DNA from: Coptis chinensis
Lineage: Eukaryota > Streptophyta > Magnoliopsida > Ranunculales > Ranunculaceae
Direction: 5' to 3'
DNA length: 64,000 nucleotides
NCBI GenBank assembly: GCA_015680905.1
Contig: CM027378.1
Coordinates: 104,801,501-104,865,500, forward strand
Positions 60,753 to 64,000 of this stretch are shown piece after piece (the stretch's first letter is position 1; the number at the start of each line of letters is the position of its first letter). The translations under genes and the position numbers were made by a program. The notes beneath the pieces are model-generated. The model ran no database searches. It was not told where the DNA came from and saw only the letters and a program-made list of their open reading frames with translations.

Positions 60753-61972
60753 ATGTTTAGGGGGATGTAATGTTTAAATTAGTAGTTACAAACTTTATGT
60801 CAGCTACTTGAGTAGTTTTTGTAATCCAACTGTTGGTGATTTTTTAATATGTGAGTTATATAATGAGAAACTGTTTGTCACTTACATATGATTTTTGTTG
60901 ACCAAATGTGTGATTTTTCAGTATATGTTGAATTAAGTTTCTCTTAGAAGAAATGTGTTAATATGGTACTGAATTGATAGTGATTTTATTAATTTTAATT
61001 TCATTGTTTTCTATTTATTTTGTTAAATTTTACTGAAATGTAATTTATTGATATATGAGTATATATATTGAGGAATCTGTTTCTCACATATGGTTGTTGA
61101 TATATATATTTTTACCAAATTATAATTTTTTGATATGTAAGTTACACACTGAAGAATTTGTTTCTCACTTATATATGATATTTGTTAAACAATTAGCTTA
61201 TGTTTTTTCAGTTAATTTTGGGCTAAGTTTCTCTTGTATGTAACATACGTGTTAATACGGTAGTTACTTTGAAACCATAAATCAGCTACTTTTATGGTTT
61301 TTGGTATTGATCCGGTGGTAGTTTTTTACTTTAAATATTTGTAAGATGGAATTTTTCAATACATTTTGTACTTAGTTTCAATACATTCTTAAATCCTGGT
61401 TCCCTTAAATCTTCAATGTTTTATTTTGTTTTCAATTGGATTTCAGTGTATTTAGAGTTTGATATTATATAAATGATTGTAATTAAGTTTGATATTATAT
61501 AAATCAGTGTTCAGAAAAGTCCTTAATTTAGTTGCTTTTAAGAAATTCTTGTGATTTTTCATAAAAACAATTCACATCAAAATTTGTTCAAAGTTGCTGA
61601 CGTTGTTTTAATGTATTACTACTTAATGGATTGTGCGTGAAGAGTGTTAGAGAAGGAGAAGAAAGAGTGTTGGAGAAGAGAGAGTTGTGGTTTTATTTTG
61701 AATTTGTTGAGATCCAACGGTTCCAAACGACCACACAGATCTCAACAAAATCATATAGTGATGAGCAAGAGACAAAGTCACATCAAAGGAGACAAGGAAA
61801 GAGGAGAGAGAAATGTTTTTTTTTTTCTGTTAGAGAGAGAATTGTTTGTTTGGACATGGGCAAGGGCAAAACTGTCAAATTTCTGTTAAATTGATCAAAA
61901 TTGAGTGTTTTGCCTGGATTGAGAAGAAATGACACTTTTCTTCCCTTGTTTAGGATATTTCTCTTAAGTGAA

Positions 61973-62835
61973 TGAGTGTATCATGTATGTGCTATGGATC
62001 AGTTCCATCCTTTCATTATAATAAGTAGGTGAATGAGTAAAACTTAATCAGTTCCATCCTTTTATTAAAACTCAATAGGTTTCCAAAGAAAAAAAAAATG
62101 AAAACATGAAACTACAAATGACAATTTCCTTGCTACACCCCACCTTGTATATCGAAACACAAAATGCTCAAAGGAAAATCAATAATTCGAATAGGAAACA
62201 ACTCAACATTGACTCTAGTCTAGATTGCATCCCACCTTGGGATTGCATTCTCATATATGCCTTTTGAGTCCGAATTTGTTGCACACTGATAAATCAGGGT
62301 GCTTGTTAACACTTTTTCTTATTGGTCCACATCTTAATTTCTTCCACCTCAGCATTTGACTTTAAAATCAAACAAAAATACGAGATAAAGTTTCTCACAA
62401 CTCATGAGAGGAGAAAATGAAACACAAAGAAACAAAAGTTGTCTCCCTCCATTCTCTGTATCGTCACTTTCCATTCTTCCATTCTTCAATTTATGTTTCA
62501 ACATAATCTAATTGTCACCAATACTCTTTCTCATCGCTAAAGGTATCTCCACTCACCATTTCCAACTCTCATCAATTCACATTCCATATTCACCTCCAAA
62601 ACTATTGTCCACATTAATTAATGGATCACTACTTTAATTTTTTCCTACTAAAACATCACCTTTTAATTTTTTTTCAAGCTAGTTTCTTGAAGTGATCATT
62701 ATTGTAAACTTTGTTTTTTTTTGCTCAACATTACAGATTTTATTTTTAATAAATATTTTCTTGTTTAAACTTGTTCAATGTCAATGTAAATGAAATAAAT
62801 ATATTTGATATTGATATACTACCTTTCTTTTGTAG
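61973..62835 (+). other. Upstream region and probable 5' UTR intron of the FAR1-related gene
   Basis: No coding sequence. A local duplication (CAGTTCCATCCTTT-ATTA) occurs at 62000-62070. A T-rich stretch ending CTTTCTTTTGTAG (62835) directly before the ATG looks like a splice acceptor; AAAG|GTATCT near 62541 is a possible donor. Confidence 0.45.
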
Positions 62836-64000
62836 ATGGATGGTGAAGATTTCCAGGTCCTAGATTCCCTTGATTTTGATGATAATAGTCCGGAGGCTTT
62901 CGACAGAACACAGTTGGGGTCTGATGATGATATGGCAGAGCATGATGAGTATAACTTAGAAAGTAGCATCTTGGCTGATGAAGATCCCAAAGTTGGTATG
63001 GAGTTTAACACTACAGAAGAGGCGTACAATTACTATAATCACTATGCAAGAGTTGTTGGATTTAGTGTTAGAAAACGGAGAACAAATAAAAGCGCAGCTG
63101 ATCGAAAGAAGATACTGAGATATACATTATGTTGTTCTTGTGAAGGTACTTATACTAAGATCAAAACTCAATAAAAAGAGAGATGAAAGACGATTTAATT
63201 GTAAAGCAGAATTTGTTGTTAAGCAACAAAAGGGAATATGAGTTGGTCAAGTTTATTGCGAACACACACTCATGAAGTTGTCGCACTAAGAGTGCACATT
63301 TGATGAGGTCCACAGAAGTGTTATGTTTTCACAAGCAGACTTTTTTAGTAAAATGTATTCTTGAGAATTGACAATCGATATATTCAAATATTTCAGATTG
63401 AAGAAGCCGGAGGAGCTGAATATCTTAATTTCACAAGAACTGATCTCAATAACTTCTTTCAAAGACAACATGCAGAAATTCGTAAAAGAGGTGATGCACT
63501 ATCTCTACTTGATTATTTTAGAGCAAAAAAAGAGGAGAACAAGAATTTTTATTATTCTATTCGAACCAATGATGATAATGAAATTTGTGGGGTCTTTTTC
63601 TGTGATGGATTGTCAAGGCGTGACTATGCGTTGTTTGGTGATGTAATGAGTTTTGATACAACATTTAGAACAAATGACTACAACATGCTTTGCGCACCGT
63701 TTGTTGGTGTCAACAATCATGGGCAAACAACTATCTTCGGATGTGGTTTGATAGAGAGAGAAACAACTGAGTCTTTTATATGGTTGTTCACTACTTTCTT
63801 GAATGCTATGGGAGGAAAAAACACGAAGCCATTTTTTTCAGATCAAGCTATGGCTATTCGAATGCTATCGGTGATGTGTTTCACGGTGTTTATCATGGAC
63901 TATGTCTTTGGCACATTTACAATAATGCATTAACAAACTTGAATCACATGTTTATAAGAAAGTACAATTATGAATTTAATCGCCGTTTCAGAGAATGCAT
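62836..64000 (+). pseudogene. FAR1-related sequence (FRS) gene, broken, cut by window end
   Basis: ATG 62836 opens a 112-codon frame with an acidic N-terminus and the FAR1 DNA-binding domain (VGMEFNTTEEAYNYYNHYAR, VVGFSVRKRRTNKS). The frame stops at 63172. The domain continues in other frames (RDERRFNCKAEFVVKQQKG; AHLMRSTEVLCFHKQ). From about 63385 a long frame has EEAGGAEYLNFTRTDLNNFF, then the MULE-type transposase domain FGDVMSFDTTFRTNDYNMLC, APFVGVNNHGQTTIFGCGL and ESFIWLFTTFLNAMGGK. A shift at about 63853 leads to GLCLWHIYNNALTNL. FRS proteins are transcription factors domesticated from MULE transposases. At least three frame breaks, so likely a pseudogene; sequencing error cannot be excluded. 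Confidence 0.83.

Larger units (their letters stand above)
46537..61963. mobile_element. Giant foldback Mutator-like element
   Basis: The element starts GAGAAATATCCTAAACAA and ends with its reverse complement, flanked by a perfect 9-bp duplication TTAAGTGAA (46528-46536, 61964-61972). The two halves are inverted copies of each other all the way to a 22-nt loop at 52808-52829. After removing a solo LTR from the left arm and an LTR element from the right arm, the arms are about 3.07 and 2.99 kb, so the original was a near-perfect 6.1-kb palindrome. The 9-bp duplication points to Mutator-type transposition. No transposase is seen. Each arm contains several diverged copies of a unit of roughly 200-250 bp. 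Confidence 0.9.

Overview
This is a transposon-dense stretch of nuclear DNA from a flowering plant, most likely a eudicot with a sizeable genome. The evidence is an intron-bearing chloroplast ferredoxin-NADP+ reductase gene, plant-specific families (F-box, DUF2921, CLASSY, FAR1-related) and plant transposon classes (Athila-like and Tat-like Ty3/gypsy, MULE, CACTA, hAT, Helitron). I cannot name the species. The only gene that looks intact is the reductase gene at 30170-33081 (minus strand, nine coding exons).

Left part (1-29.2 kb). Two head-to-tail Helitron-like repeats (656-1687) lie before an F-box gene. A poly(A)-tailed retroposon landed on that gene's start codon (1849-2830, 15-bp target duplication). 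The F-box frame is then cut by a 25-kb nest. An outer Mutator-like element (MULE1, 3266-28463) has a CACTA element in its left terminal repeat (3337-6978, carrying a DUF2921 gene fragment), a Helitron-like repeat (7875-8282), and a second MULE in a transposase intron (10010-26306). That second MULE contains a 15-kb Athila-like retrotransposon (10357-25308). The F-box frame resumes at 28464. Target duplications give the order of insertion for most layers.

Middle part (29.2-46.5 kb). After the reductase gene come a non-autonomous hAT (33925-34880, 8-bp duplication), a Helitron helicase remnant (36263-36466) and a composite of two Tat-like retrotransposon remnants in opposite orientation (37320-44223). 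Each of these appears to carry an antisense extra ORF.

Right part (46.5-64 kb). A giant foldback element (46537-61963, 9-bp duplication) consists of two inverted arms of about 3 kb joined by a 22-nt loop. A 3.2-kb solo LTR interrupts the left arm. An LTR element carrying a broken piece of a CLASSY-type SNF2 gene (an RNA-directed DNA methylation factor) interrupts the right arm. The window ends inside a frameshifted FAR1-related gene (62836-64000).

Except for the reductase, the coding regions are mobile-element proteins or broken host-gene pieces. Many inactivating stops fit C-to-T changes, as expected from decay of methylated cytosines.
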